Positions 16,506 through 26,187 of a stretch of 64,000 nt of DNA are shown here, one piece after another (the first letter of the stretch is position 1; each line of letters starts with the position of its first letter). The notes below the pieces were generated by a model, which worked only from the letters and a program-made list of their open reading frames with translations, ran no database searches and had not been told where the DNA came from. Made by a program: the position numbers and the translations under genes. Source of the stretch: Pararheinheimera marina (GTDB lineage Bacteria; Pseudomonadota; Gammaproteobacteria; Enterobacterales; Alteromonadaceae). Location of the stretch: assembly GCF_042654345.1 (NCBI RefSeq), contig NZ_JBHSGB010000012.1, positions 62,001-126,000 on the forward strand, read 5' to 3'.

Positions 16506-18773
16506 ATGACCCCCACCCTGATACACAGATTAATTCTGCTGGCACTTGGCCTGCCCTGCCTGGTTCTGGCTGAAGAGCCGGTCGCTCCAGCGAAGCTGTG
16601 TTACATACCGGAAGCCCCGCCTGCAGGCTTTGACCAGTTACGCAGCGATGACAGCAGACTGAAGGTCTTATCGGATCGGATTAAGATGCTGCAAAATCAA
16701 ACCGCAGTGCTTGAAGGCAATATTGAGATCAGCCACCGCAATACCCTGATGACAGCCAATGAGGCCCGTCTGGATCAACAACAACAAACGCTGAATGCCT
16801 CTGGTGGCATTGAATACTACAGCCCGGGGCTGAAAGTGAGCAGTAGTGACTTTCATGCCTCATTGAAACAAAACAGCGTTGAGTTAGGCCAGGCCAATTA
16901 CCGGCTGACCGAACAATCAGGTCGGGGTTTTGCAGAGCGCCTGCAAGCCAAAGAAAAACAAATTGAATTATCAGAAGCCAGCTTTACCACCTGCCCCGAG
17001 CAGGACCAAAGCTGGGCCCTGCATGCTCAGTCAATCCAAATTAATAATGAAGAAGGCTGGGGCGAAGCCTGGCACTCCGTGATGAAAATCGGCGATATCC
17101 CGGTGTTCTACTTGCCTTACATGACCTTCCCGGTCAGCGAGAAACGCAAAAGTGGTTTGTTGTTTCCGAAGATTGGCAGTTCACAGAAGCTGGGGCTGGA
17201 CTTAGAAGCGCCTTATTACCTGAATCTGGCGGAAAACTACGATGCAACCCTGACCCCACGTTATATGAGTAAACGTGGTGCACAGTTAAAATCGGAATTC
17301 CGTTACCTGACCTCGGGTCAACAGGGTTTTATACAACTGGAAATGATGCCGGAAGATAACGAAAAACCAGCAGGCTTCGGCAGTCGTTATTTAGGCCATC
17401 TCAGCCACACCGGCGATTTATCCGAGCGCTGGCGCGCGACTATTGATTTTACCGACGTCAGCGACGATGCCTACCTGACAGAACTCGGTTCCGATTACTC
17501 CAACCAGAGTGATACCCAGCTGTACCGGCAGGCCAGTCTGAATTACTTCGGTGACCATGTCGATTCGCAGCTGCAATTGCAGGGTTTTGAAACTCTGGGG
17601 AATTACCTGAATTCATATGCGGCCTTGCCCCAGCTGGACCTGCAGTCGGCCGCACCAATGGAGCTTGGGTCTGGCTTGCAGTTTTTGTGGTCAGGTCAGT
17701 ATGTTCATTTTAAAAATGATGATGCCACCATCCACAGTGCCGACCGCTTGCATCTGGAACCGACGCTGCGCTGGCCATTGCTGACGCCGGCAATGGAATT
17801 GGTCGCAGAAACCAGCTTGCTGCATACCCAATACCAGCAGGACACCCGACAGGATTTAGTGGCCGTTGACAAAGACCCAAGCCGGACTCTGCCCAAAGTA
17901 CGGCTGAATGCCAAATTTAACTTAGAGCGCGAGCTGGAGTGGGACAGCAAGGCAGCTTTGCAGACACTGGAACCACAAATCCAGTACCTGTATATGCCAT
18001 ACCGTGATCAATCCACCATTGGCCGTTATGACAGCACCCGCTTGCAGGATGACTACTATGGTCTGTTCCGGCAGAACCGTTATTCCGGACTGGACCGGAT
18101 TGCTGACACCAATCAGGTGACCTTGGGGGTCACGACCCGCTTTTACGATGAACAGGACACTGAGCTGTTTCGCTTCAGCCTGGGCCAAATCGTCTACCTG
18201 CAGGATGCCAGAAGTATCGACGCCGTTACGGGTGAAACAGTGCAGGCTGATTCGGTGCTTGCCTCTGAACTGTTATGGCACTGGCGTAAAGGCTGGTACC
18301 TCAATACCGCAGTACAATATGACGCGAGCACTGAACGTTTAGTAAAAAGCAGTGCCTCAGTGGACTACATCGCTGATGATAATACGGTTCTGCAATTGAA
18401 CCACCGCTATAGCAGATCGGTCTCAGACTACGAAGTTGAGCAGGCTGGCTTATTGGGAACCACACCGATCAGCGATCAATGGAAGTTGGTTGCCAGTTAT
18501 TACCGTGACCTGAATCAGGATCAAATGATGGAAGCCAGCCTGGGTTTGCAGTATGAAGACTGCTGCTGGGCTGTGCGGTTAGTGGCCAGACGCCAGATAA
18601 ATACCAACCTGGAACAGGCGGTGAATGATCCGCTGCTTGCCCCCAGTTTTGACAACGGGGTTGCCATCCAGTTTGTCTTAAAAGGTTTTGGTCAATCCGC
18701 TGGCTTCAGTGTGGCCGATATGCTCAGTGATGGTATATTCGGCTACCGTCGCCCTTATTTACTAAATAATTAA
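16506..18773 (+). CDS. lptD: LPS-assembly outer-membrane protein LptD
   Basis: The 755-residue protein has a signal peptide (cleavage about after residue 22), an N-terminal OstA/LptA-like jelly roll (about 45-190) and a large C-terminal beta-barrel. It inserts lipopolysaccharide into the outer leaflet together with LptE. The four cysteines expected for the paired disulfides are all present: Cys32 (AKLCYIP), Cys163 (TTCPEQ), and Cys686 and Cys687 (EDCCWAV). It heads the conserved lptD-surA-pdxA-rsmA-apaG-apaH cluster; surA starts 11 bases after its stop, which makes sense because SurA chaperones LptD. Confidence 0.95.
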   Translation: MTPTLIHRLILLALGLPCLVLAEEPVAPAKLCYIPEAPPAGFDQLRSDDSRLKVLSDRIKMLQNQTAVLEGNIEISHRNTLMTANEARLDQQQQTLNASGGIEYYSPGLKVSSSDFHASLKQNSVELGQANYRLTEQSGRGFAERLQAKEKQIELSEASFTTCPEQDQSWALHAQSIQINNEEGWGEAWHSVMKIGDIPVFYLPYMTFPVSEKRKSGLLFPKIGSSQKLGLDLEAPYYLNLAENYDATLTPRYMSKRGAQLKSEFRYLTSGQQGFIQLEMMPEDNEKPAGFGSRYLGHLSHTGDLSERWRATIDFTDVSDDAYLTELGSDYSNQSDTQLYRQASLNYFGDHVDSQLQLQGFETLGNYLNSYAALPQLDLQSAAPMELGSGLQFLWSGQYVHFKNDDATIHSADRLHLEPTLRWPLLTPAMELVAETSLLHTQYQQDTRQDLVAVDKDPSRTLPKVRLNAKFNLERELEWDSKAALQTLEPQIQYLYMPYRDQSTIGRYDSTRLQDDYYGLFRQNRYSGLDRIADTNQVTLGVTTRFYDEQDTELFRFSLGQIVYLQDARSIDAVTGETVQADSVLASELLWHWRKGWYLNTAVQYDASTERLVKSSASVDYIADDNTVLQLNHRYSRSVSDYEVEQAGLLGTTPISDQWKLVASYYRDLNQDQMMEASLGLQYEDCCWAVRLVARRQINTNLEQAVNDPLLAPSFDNGVAIQFVLKGFGQSAGFSVADMLSDGIFGYRRPYLLNN

Positions 18774-18784
18774 CGCAGGAATTT

Positions 18785-20077
18785 ATGAAGTTACAATCAG
18801 TTTTGCTCACGTCCTTGCCTCTGCTGTTCTGCCTGAACAGTCAGGCTGTGGAACAGAAAGTGGATGGAGTTGCCGCCATAGTCAACAATGGCGTCGTGCT
18901 TCAGACCGAAGTGAACAATATGGTGGCGATGGTCAAACGCAATGCCGAATCTCAGGGACAGACCTTACCGTCCGACCGTGCGCTGCAAACGCAGGTGCTG
19001 GAACGTCTGATCAATACCAGCCTGCAGCTGCAGATGGCGAAACGTATGGGTTTGCAGATCACCGACCCGCAACTGGACCAATCACTGGAAAACGTGGCCC
19101 GCGGCGAAAACCTCAGTCTGGAGCAGTTCCGTCAGCGTATTATTGAAGAAGAAGGTGATTACCAGGCGTTTCGTGAACGCTTCCGCGATGAACTGACCAC
19201 CAGCGAAGTGTTACGTGCCAACGTACAGCGCCGTGTCTATATCAGCCCGCAGGAAATCGATAACCTGATGCGTGTGATGGACGAACAGGGCGCCAGCAAC
19301 GAACAGTACAATATCGGCCATATCCTGGTCGCAGTGCCAAGTCAGGCGAGCCCGGAAGAGTTGGCCGACGCCAAAGACCGTGCCGACAAGGTTATGAAAT
19401 TGCTGCGCGACGGCAGTGAGTTCCGTAAAATTGCCATCGCCTCCTCATCAGACACCACAGCACTGGACGGCGGTGATATGGGCTGGATGAACATCAACGA
19501 AATGCCGACATTGTTCGCAGACGCCATCCGCGGCAAAAAGAAAACCGACCTGATTGGCCCGCTGCGCTCTGGTGCAGGTTTCCACATTCTGACCATTTTT
19601 GATATCCGCGGTGCCAATGTGGCCGAGCTGCAGGAAGTGAAATCCCGTCACGTGCTGATTAAACCGTCCATCATTATGAGCGAAGAAAAAGCCCGAGACA
19701 CTCTGGCGAAGTTTGTCGCCGATTTCAAAGCAGGCAAAGCCGACTTTGCAGAATTTGCTTCGGCAAACTCAGAAGATCCTGGTTCTAAACTGAAAGGTGG
19801 CGATTTGGGTTGGGCCGACCCGGCCATGTATGTACCCGCTTTCCGCGACACGTTACAGCGCCTGCAAAAAGACGAAATCAGCGAACCATTCCGTACCGAA
19901 CACGGCTGGCACATCGTGCAGTTACTGGACCGTCGTACCGTGGATATGACTGCTGAGAAAAAACAGGATCAGGTCTATCGCATGTTGTTTAACCGCCGCT
20001 TTGCGGAAGAGCAGGCCAACTTCCTGCGCGAATTACGCGACCAGGCTTACATTGAAGTATTGGATCAGGCGGAATGA
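18785..20077 (+). CDS. surA: Periplasmic peptidyl-prolyl isomerase/chaperone SurA
   Basis: The 430-residue protein has a signal peptide (MKLQSVLLTSLPLLFCLNSQ, cleavage near residue 21), an N-terminal chaperone domain starting KVDGVAAIVNNGVVLQTEV, and two parvulin domains (about 165-275 and 280-380) with motifs such as GGDMGWM and GGDLGWA. A closing C-terminal helix (FNRRFAEEQANFLRELRDQA) completes the chaperone core. SurA escorts outer-membrane proteins, including LptD, across the periplasm. The stop overlaps the pdxA ATG by four bases. Confidence 0.95.
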   Translation: MKLQSVLLTSLPLLFCLNSQAVEQKVDGVAAIVNNGVVLQTEVNNMVAMVKRNAESQGQTLPSDRALQTQVLERLINTSLQLQMAKRMGLQITDPQLDQSLENVARGENLSLEQFRQRIIEEEGDYQAFRERFRDELTTSEVLRANVQRRVYISPQEIDNLMRVMDEQGASNEQYNIGHILVAVPSQASPEELADAKDRADKVMKLLRDGSEFRKIAIASSSDTTALDGGDMGWMNINEMPTLFADAIRGKKKTDLIGPLRSGAGFHILTIFDIRGANVAELQEVKSRHVLIKPSIIMSEEKARDTLAKFVADFKAGKADFAEFASANSEDPGSKLKGGDLGWADPAMYVPAFRDTLQRLQKDEISEPFRTEHGWHIVQLLDRRTVDMTAEKKQDQVYRMLFNRRFAEEQANFLRELRDQAYIEVLDQAE

Positions 20078-21069
20078 CGTTACGGATTGCACTGACCCCA
20101 GGAGAACCTGCCGGTATAGGCCCTGACCTGGCGATTATGCTGGCCCAGCGCAGCTGGCCTGTGCAACTGGTGGTCTGTGCCAATGCGGAACTGTTAAAGC
20201 AACGGGCTCAGCAGTTAGGCTTGCCATTGCAGCTGGTCCCTTATCAGGCCGAGCTACCGCCAACCCCTCAACAGGCAGGGACCCTGGCAGTGCATGATTT
20301 TGCGCTGGAGCAGCAGGTGGAAGCCGGTCAGCTGAACGAAGCTAACGGGCATTATGTGGTCCAGACCCTGACCTATGCGGGCTCAGGCGCTATGTCAGGC
20401 GAGTTTGCCGCTATTGTCACCGGCCCCGTCCATAAAGGTGTCATCAACCAAGCCGGCATCCCGTTCAGCGGCCATACCGAGTTCTTTGCCCAGCAATCCA
20501 ATACGCCCTATGTGGTGATGATGCTGGCCACCGAAGGGCTGCGGGTGGCACTGACCACCACGCACATCCCACTCGCTTATGTCGCCAAAGCTATTACTTA
20601 TGAGCGGCTGCAGCAGGTGACCCGCGTGCTGCATAAAGATTTACAGCAAAAATTCGCTATTCCTGATCCGGTGATTTATGTCTGCGGCCTGAACCCGCAT
20701 GCAGGGGAAGATGGCCATCTGGGCCGGGAAGAAATTGATGTGATGATCCCGGCATTAAACGAGCTGCGTGCTGAAGGCATGCAGCTCGTTGGCCCCTTGC
20801 CAGCCGACACCTTGTTTCAGCCTAAATACCTGGACCATGCTGATGCTGTATTAGCCATGTACCATGATCAGGGCCTGCCGGTATTGAAACACAAAGGTTT
20901 TGGCAAATCCGTTAATATTAGTCTGGGCTTGCCATTGATCCGCACTTCGGTGGATCACGGTACAGCACTGGATTTAGCCGGTACAGGTAAAGCTGATCCC
21001 GGTAGTTTATTTCACGCAGTAGAACAGGCCATCGATTTGGCCAGACGAGCACAAGTACACCATGTCTGA
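20074..21069 (+). CDS. pdxA: 4-hydroxythreonine-4-phosphate dehydrogenase
   Basis: The 331-residue protein starts TLRIALTPGEPAGIGPDLA, the characteristic PdxA opening, and contains GPVHKGVINQAGIPFSGHTE and YHDQGLPVLKHKGFGKSVN, which carry the His residues that bind the catalytic metal. It catalyses an NAD-dependent oxidation in pyridoxal phosphate synthesis in the cytoplasm. It overlaps surA upstream and rsmA downstream, placing it in the middle of the lptD cluster. Confidence 0.95.
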   Translation: MTLRIALTPGEPAGIGPDLAIMLAQRSWPVQLVVCANAELLKQRAQQLGLPLQLVPYQAELPPTPQQAGTLAVHDFALEQQVEAGQLNEANGHYVVQTLTYAGSGAMSGEFAAIVTGPVHKGVINQAGIPFSGHTEFFAQQSNTPYVVMMLATEGLRVALTTTHIPLAYVAKAITYERLQQVTRVLHKDLQQKFAIPDPVIYVCGLNPHAGEDGHLGREEIDVMIPALNELRAEGMQLVGPLPADTLFQPKYLDHADAVLAMYHDQGLPVLKHKGFGKSVNISLGLPLIRTSVDHGTALDLAGTGKADPGSLFHAVEQAIDLARRAQVHHV

Positions 21070-21874
21070 TAAAGTCCATTTGGGCCACCACGCCCGCAAA
21101 CGTTTTGGCCAGAATTTTTTGCACGATCCTGCAGTGATTGGTCGCATTGTCCGCGCCATCAACCCAAAACCCGATGATATTCTGGTTGAAATAGGCCCAG
21201 GCCTTGGCGCCCTGACAGAACCTGTGGCTGAACAAGCCGGTCATCTGACTGTGGTTGAACTGGACAGAGATTTGGCAGAACGTTTGCAACAGCATCCTAC
21301 ACTGTCGGACAAGCTGAGTATCTATCAGGCTGACGCGATGAAATTCGATTTTCGTCAGTTGTTGCAACCGGGTAAAAAGCTGAAAATTTTCGGCAACCTG
21401 CCCTACAACATTTCGACCCCTTTACTGTTTCATCTGTTTGACTATGCAGACTCGATTGAAAACATGCACTTTATGCTGCAAAAAGAAGTGGTTGAACGGA
21501 TGACTGCCGGTCACGGCTCCAAGACCTACGGCCGTTTAACGGTGATGACCCAGTTTTTTTGTCAGGCGATTCCTGTGGTCGAAGTTGGTCCAGGCGCCTT
21601 TAAACCAGCCCCCAAAGTAGACTCCGCCGTAGTCAGGTTAATTCCGAAACCTGTGGCAGAACGGCACAATGTGTCCGTGCAGGTGCTGAACCGGGTTTGT
21701 CTTGAAGCCTTTAATCAGCGCCGCAAAACACTGCGTAACTGCTTTGCTAATTTCGCTACCGCCGAGCAACTGGAACAGTTGGGTTTAGACCCCACGCTCA
21801 GACCTGAGCAGCTGTCGGTTGAACAATTTATTCAACTGGCGGCCTGGTTGCAACAACAGGAGCCTGTCGAATGA
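21062..21874 (+). CDS. rsmA: 16S rRNA dimethyladenosine transferase RsmA (KsgA)
   Basis: The 270-residue methyltransferase has the family start KRFGQNFLHDP, the SAM-binding loop VEIGPGLGALTEP and the catalytic FGNLPYNIS motif. It dimethylates two adjacent adenines near the 3' end of 16S rRNA late in 30S assembly. The gene overlaps pdxA by eight bases and apaG by four. Confidence 0.95.
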   Translation: MSDKVHLGHHARKRFGQNFLHDPAVIGRIVRAINPKPDDILVEIGPGLGALTEPVAEQAGHLTVVELDRDLAERLQQHPTLSDKLSIYQADAMKFDFRQLLQPGKKLKIFGNLPYNISTPLLFHLFDYADSIENMHFMLQKEVVERMTAGHGSKTYGRLTVMTQFFCQAIPVVEVGPGAFKPAPKVDSAVVRLIPKPVAERHNVSVQVLNRVCLEAFNQRRKTLRNCFANFATAEQLEQLGLDPTLRPEQLSVEQFIQLAAWLQQQEPVE

Positions 21875-22248
21875 GTCTGAGCTTCGAAATTCCAGTGCAG
21901 GTCGACACTTTTTACATCGCAGCACAATCCGACCCGGCACAGAACCGTTATGTCTTTGCTTACACCATTACTCTGCGCAACCTCAGCAGCGAATCTGTGC
22001 AGTTGCTCAAACGCTATTGGCTGATTACCGATGCCAATGGCAAAGAAACCGAAGTCTATGGCGATGGTGTTGTCGGCGAGCAGCCACAGCTGGCGCCGGG
22101 AGCGAGCTACAGTTACACCAGCGGTGCCGTGCTGGAAACCCCGGTTGGCACTATGCAAGGCCATTATGAAATGACCAGCCAAAGCCAACTGAGTTTTAAA
22201 ACGTCCATTCCATTATTCCGGCTGGCCATGCCGAACATTCTGAATTGA
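21871..22248 (+). CDS. apaG: Co2+/Mg2+ efflux-associated protein ApaG
   Basis: The 125-residue single-domain protein matches ApaG in length and in motifs such as AYTITLRNLSSESVQLLKRYW and GVVGEQPQLAPG, which form a fibronectin-III-like beta-sandwich. Its biochemical role is not settled; mutants in enterics affect cobalt resistance and magnesium efflux. It lies between rsmA (four-base overlap) and apaH (one-base gap), the usual arrangement. Confidence 0.93.
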   Translation: MSLSFEIPVQVDTFYIAAQSDPAQNRYVFAYTITLRNLSSESVQLLKRYWLITDANGKETEVYGDGVVGEQPQLAPGASYSYTSGAVLETPVGTMQGHYEMTSQSQLSFKTSIPLFRLAMPNILN

Positions 22249-22249
22249 T

Positions 22250-23041
22250 ATGGCCCGTTATGTCATCGGCGACATACAGGGCTGTCTGCCACAGCTAAAA
22301 CAGCTGCTGGCGCGGCTGCAATTTAATTCGGCTCAGGACGAGCTGTGGTTCTGTGGTGACCTGGTTGCCCGCGGCCCGGAATCACTGCAGACCTTGCGAT
22401 TTATCAAAGCATTGGGCCCTCAGCATAAAGTGGTGCTCGGCAATCACGATTTACACTTGCTGGCCTGTGCATACGGCGTTGCGACAGCCAAAGCATCAGA
22501 CCAGATTGACCAGGTATTGCAGGCACCGGACCGCGATGAACTGCTGGATTGGCTGCGGTATCAACCACTGATGCATTACGAGCCGCAGGAACAACTGCTG
22601 CTTGTGCATGCCGGACTGGCGCCGGGTTGGTCTGTTGCCACCGCATTGCAGGCCTGCGCGAAAGTAGAGCAACTGTTGCGGCAATCGCCGATGCAGTTAT
22701 TTCTGCACATGTATGGCAACGAACCCACTTTATGGCATCAGGCCACAACAGACGCAGAGCGTTGGCGTTTCACCGTCAATAGCTGTACCCGAATGCGTTA
22801 TTGCCAGCACAATGGCGCTTTGGAACTAAAAGAGAAACGTCCACCAACGGAAGTGCCTCAATTGCGGCCATGGTATGAGTTTTGGCAAGAAGTGCCGCAC
22901 CCACAGATCTTTTTTGGTCATTGGGCTTCGTTAATGGGCTTGAGTCCGGTCAAAGGAATTCATGCTCTGGATACAGGCTGTGTTTGGGGAAATTCACTTA
23001 CCGCCTATTGTATTGAAAGTGGTCAACGGTATAGTGTCTAA
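22250..23041 (+). CDS. apaH: Symmetrical diadenosine tetraphosphatase ApaH
   Basis: The 263-residue metallophosphatase begins MARYVIGDIQGC and shows the calcineurin-like metal motifs GDIQGC, GDLVARGP and LGNHDLH. It hydrolyses Ap4A to two ADP and so controls stress-induced dinucleotides and RNA capping. It is the last gene of the lptD cluster; the gene after it has its own ribosome-binding site about 100 bases away. Confidence 0.95.
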   Translation: MARYVIGDIQGCLPQLKQLLARLQFNSAQDELWFCGDLVARGPESLQTLRFIKALGPQHKVVLGNHDLHLLACAYGVATAKASDQIDQVLQAPDRDELLDWLRYQPLMHYEPQEQLLLVHAGLAPGWSVATALQACAKVEQLLRQSPMQLFLHMYGNEPTLWHQATTDAERWRFTVNSCTRMRYCQHNGALELKEKRPPTEVPQLRPWYEFWQEVPHPQIFFGHWASLMGLSPVKGIHALDTGCVWGNSLTAYCIESGQRYSV

Positions 23042-23151
23042 TCGGGTAAGTCGCGGTTATAATGCCGCACATATTTAGAAAAACAACAGTAACAATAGTT
23101 TTGCCTTATGGGCAGCAACCGCAAATGCGTTTTGATCTTGGGAGTCAAAGT

Positions 23152-25164
23152 ATGAAGTTAACGGTCGCCTTGCGGATTATCGGTGGTTTTGGTGTGATTT
23201 CACTGTTACTGCTGATTATCGGCATCACTTCTTTTATGAGCCTGAGCAGTATCAACAGCTCTACGTCCCAGGTAAACGATATCTCGATACCTGCACTGGA
23301 AAACAGTGCTGTCTTACAAAGCGAATTTGTCAAAATGAGCAAAGTAAGCCTGCAGGCTTTTAATGCAGACGAAGTTAAGCAGGTGAAAACCTTTAAGAGT
23401 TCGTTCGACCAGGAAAAAGCCCTGTATGAAGCTTCCGCAGCGGCACTGCAATCCGTTGTGGCTGAAGAAGAACAGCTGGCCAACTCCTTTAAACAGGTTC
23501 TGGCTGCATACACTGACTTTGTTCCGGTCAGTGATAAGTTATTCAATGAACTGCAAAACAAACTGACATTGCGTGATGAAATTGCCAGCAAATTGTCTGA
23601 CCTCGAAATGAATTCTGATGATTCGGCTTCATTGTTGCTGGATTTCAGCGATGTTCGTGAGGTGAATCGTCGTTTTCCAAATGCAGCTAAAGCTGCCACT
23701 GAACTGGAAACGGGTCTGAATACACTGGTCAGTGTGGTGGTTGATTTGACCAGAACAAACAACCCATCGACCTCAGACACTATTTCGAACGAAATTAAAT
23801 CCCGCGTTGATGGTGTAAGCCAGCAAATGACCGCTATCCGTAACGAAGCCGGTAGCAGTGTAGATATGGTCGCCGAGCTGGATGAAAAAATCACGGCAAT
23901 CACTGAACTCTTAATTGGTGGCGACGGCATCCTGAGTCTGAAAACAAAAATGCTGGCCGCTTCAGCCTCGTCTGAAAAACTGCTGCAAAATGCTGAAGAT
24001 CTGAACAAAGCAGCTCTTGAAAGCCTGAATGCCTTGTTAAGCCGTGCCCGCGCGGTCGCCGGAGAAATTCAGGGTGAAGCGCAGAGCAGCGTGAACACAG
24101 CTATCTCCATCATTATCATTTTGTCACTAGCCTCCATTGCCGGCGCAGCTGTGGTCGCCACACTGACAGTCAGAAGAGTGACTCAGCCATTGGCTAAGGT
24201 GAATGAGATGCTCGGTGTGGTTGCATCTGGTGATTTAACCAAACGTCTGGATGACAGTTCACAAGATGAATTTGGAGAGCTGGCCCGCAACTGCAACAAG
24301 GTAATTACCAATCTTCGTCAGCTGATCCAGGGGATTATCTCTCGCTCTACACAGCTGGCTGCGGCATCTGAACAGACCTCGGCTATTACAGTGGAAACCA
24401 CCACAGCAATCCGTGAGCAAAAATCTCAGGTCACCCAAGCGGCAACTGCGACCACAGAAATGAGCAGTACGTCACAAGGTGTGATGCAAAGCTCGAACGA
24501 CGCACTGGGTCAGATCAAAAATGCGGATAGCGAAGCAGAGCGCGTAAAAACCATTTCAGAAAATAACAAACAGACCATTCTGCAGTTATCTCACGAAGTG
24601 GAACAGGCCTCAGGTGTGATTAACAAGCTGCATAAAGACAGTGCCTCAATTGGTAGCATCCTAGATGTTATTCGGGGTATCGCTGAACAGACCAACCTGC
24701 TGGCATTAAACGCAGCGATTGAAGCTGCCCGTGCCGGTGAACAAGGTCGTGGTTTTGCCGTAGTTGCTGATGAAGTTCGCTCTCTTGCCAGCAAGACCCA
24801 AGCTTCTACCCAAGAAATCCAGGCGATGATCCAGGTATTACAGACTGGCGCTCATGCCGCAGTGGAAGCGATGAACAAAGGCAAGAAACAAGCCGAAAAC
24901 TGTGTCACTCAGACCGAAGTCGCTGCTGAAGCACTGGAATCTATAACCAATGCAGTTCATCTGGCACACGACATGAGTGAGCAAATTTCGCATGCTGCCC
25001 GTGAGCAAAACCAAGTCTCGAATGAGATCAGTCATCTGTTGGAGTCGATTGTGACTATCGCAGAACAAACAGCTTCAGGAGCTGAGCAGACATCGCAGTC
25101 CAGCCATGAAGTGGCACGTCTGGCGGAAGAATTACGTCAGTCAGTGGACCAATTCAAAGTCTAA
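23152..25164 (+). CDS. Transmembrane methyl-accepting chemotaxis protein
   Basis: I chose the ATG at 23152, with GGGAG seven bases upstream and immediately before the first membrane helix; the frame extends further upstream without that support. The 670-residue protein has a first helix at about 8-30, a periplasmic mostly helical sensor (about 31-315) with no recognised ligand motif, a second helix (about 316-340), a HAMP domain (about 341-395) and a cytoplasmic signalling coiled coil with the tip EQTNLLALNAAIEAARAGEQ near 510-530. It reports to CheA; the ligand cannot be predicted. Confidence 0.92.
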   Translation: MKLTVALRIIGGFGVISLLLLIIGITSFMSLSSINSSTSQVNDISIPALENSAVLQSEFVKMSKVSLQAFNADEVKQVKTFKSSFDQEKALYEASAAALQSVVAEEEQLANSFKQVLAAYTDFVPVSDKLFNELQNKLTLRDEIASKLSDLEMNSDDSASLLLDFSDVREVNRRFPNAAKAATELETGLNTLVSVVVDLTRTNNPSTSDTISNEIKSRVDGVSQQMTAIRNEAGSSVDMVAELDEKITAITELLIGGDGILSLKTKMLAASASSEKLLQNAEDLNKAALESLNALLSRARAVAGEIQGEAQSSVNTAISIIIILSLASIAGAAVVATLTVRRVTQPLAKVNEMLGVVASGDLTKRLDDSSQDEFGELARNCNKVITNLRQLIQGIISRSTQLAAASEQTSAITVETTTAIREQKSQVTQAATATTEMSSTSQGVMQSSNDALGQIKNADSEAERVKTISENNKQTILQLSHEVEQASGVINKLHKDSASIGSILDVIRGIAEQTNLLALNAAIEAARAGEQGRGFAVVADEVRSLASKTQASTQEIQAMIQVLQTGAHAAVEAMNKGKKQAENCVTQTEVAAEALESITNAVHLAHDMSEQISHAAREQNQVSNEISHLLESIVTIAEQTASGAEQTSQSSHEVARLAEELRQSVDQFKV

Positions 25165-25190
25165 AAGACTCGGATCCTATCCGCTGAAAT

Positions 25191-25218
25191 AAAAAATCCG
25201 CCAACAGGCGGATTTTTT
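25191..25218. terminator. Rho-independent terminator, bidirectional
   Basis: The run AAAAAATCCGCC is followed by a short loop and GGCGGATTTTTT, a strong stem with T-tracts on both strands. It ends the chemoreceptor message and the converging DUF3718 message. Confidence 0.85.
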
Positions 25219-25235
25219 ATTCTGTCAAACAATAC

Positions 25236-25616
25236 TTAATCACCACCGCCGGCACGGGCTTTCAACACGGCCAGTAAAGGCGATGCAGAAAAGCCGTTTG
25301 CTTCAGCCCAGGCAATATCGCCAGAAGCGGTAATGTGCGCACCAGGCAACTGCTTGGCAATAAATTCACCGACGTCGTTCGCATTACTTTTGAAAGCAAG
25401 ACGCAGCAATGAATCCCCGTTGCAAATCACACCATCATAAATATTGCGTAAGCGTAAACGATAGTCGCTTAGCACTTTACGCAGACGGTTTTTGTCGTCA
25501 GCCTTGACATAGTCACACATAGAGGCAGCCAGCTGATCGTCAGCCTTCGCTTCCGGAGACACAACGATAGCTCCCGCTACCACAACTCCCAACAACACTG
25601 CTGGCAACAATTTCAT
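25236..25616 (-). CDS. DUF3718 family periplasmic protein
   Basis: I chose the ATG at 25616, which has AGGAG seven bases upstream and starts a clear signal peptide (MKLLPAVLLGVVVAGAIVVS, cleavage near residue 25). The mature part is about 100 residues with two Cys (SMCDY and GVICNGDS) that could form a disulfide, and matches the small DUF3718 family of Alteromonadales. Its function is unknown. It stands alone between the chemoreceptor (convergent) and folA. Confidence 0.75.
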   Translation of the reverse strand: MKLLPAVLLGVVVAGAIVVSPEAKADDQLAASMCDYVKADDKNRLRKVLSDYRLRLRNIYDGVICNGDSLLRLAFKSNANDVGEFIAKQLPGAHITASGDIAWAEANGFSASPLLAVLKARAGGGD

Positions 25617-25692
25617 ACCCAACTCCTGCACTGACAAAAAACAGACAAATTTATCTTAACAATATGTCTGCGCAGGTGCAAACCTAGGTTAT

Positions 25693-26178
25693 TTAACTGC
25701 GAATTAAGGTGAGAAACTGATAAGAATAGGGATTTTTTTCGTCAGGTTGATGGGATTCAGTCGACTGGACCTGCCAGCTTGCATGTGCCAGGTAGTCAGG
25801 AAAGCATGCGTCGCCTTCCACTTTGAGGTCAATATGAGTGAGGTAAAGAACTGAAGCCAAAGGCAAAGCCTGGCGATACACTTCAGCGCCACCAATCACC
25901 ATGACTTCGGTCTCAGCAGAAACAAGCGTTAACGCCGCGTCCAGGCTATTCACCCACTCCGCATCGTGGCTAAGCGCGTCACCGCGGCTAATAACAATAT
26001 TGCGCCGGCCTGGCAGGGCTTTGCCTATCGATTGATAGGTTTTACGGCCCATAATCACCGGTTTGCCTAAAGTAACAGTCTTAAAGTGCTTCAAATCAGC
26101 AGGCAGATGCCAAGGCATCTGGTTATCTTTTCCAATAACCCTTTCATCTGCCATCGCAGCTATCAGCGCAATCTTCAT
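25693..26178 (-). CDS. folA: Dihydrofolate reductase
   Basis: The 161-residue enzyme reduces dihydrofolate with NADPH. The active-site region MPWHLPADLKHFK has the conserved Trp and the catalytic Asp, followed by IMGRKTYQSIGKALPGR for NADPH and YLTHIDLKVEGD near the C-terminus. It lies nine bases downstream of cgtA on the same strand and may be co-transcribed with it. Confidence 0.95.
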   Translation of the reverse strand: MKIALIAAMADERVIGKDNQMPWHLPADLKHFKTVTLGKPVIMGRKTYQSIGKALPGRRNIVISRGDALSHDAEWVNSLDAALTLVSAETEVMVIGGAEVYRQALPLASVLYLTHIDLKVEGDACFPDYLAHASWQVQSTESHQPDEKNPYSYQFLTLIRS

Positions 26179-26187
26179 GCCACAGCC

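Noticed and set aside
23145..24008. Long open frame antisense to the chemoreceptor
   Set aside because: It mirrors the codon pattern of a well-supported methyl-accepting chemotaxis gene and has no domain of its own.
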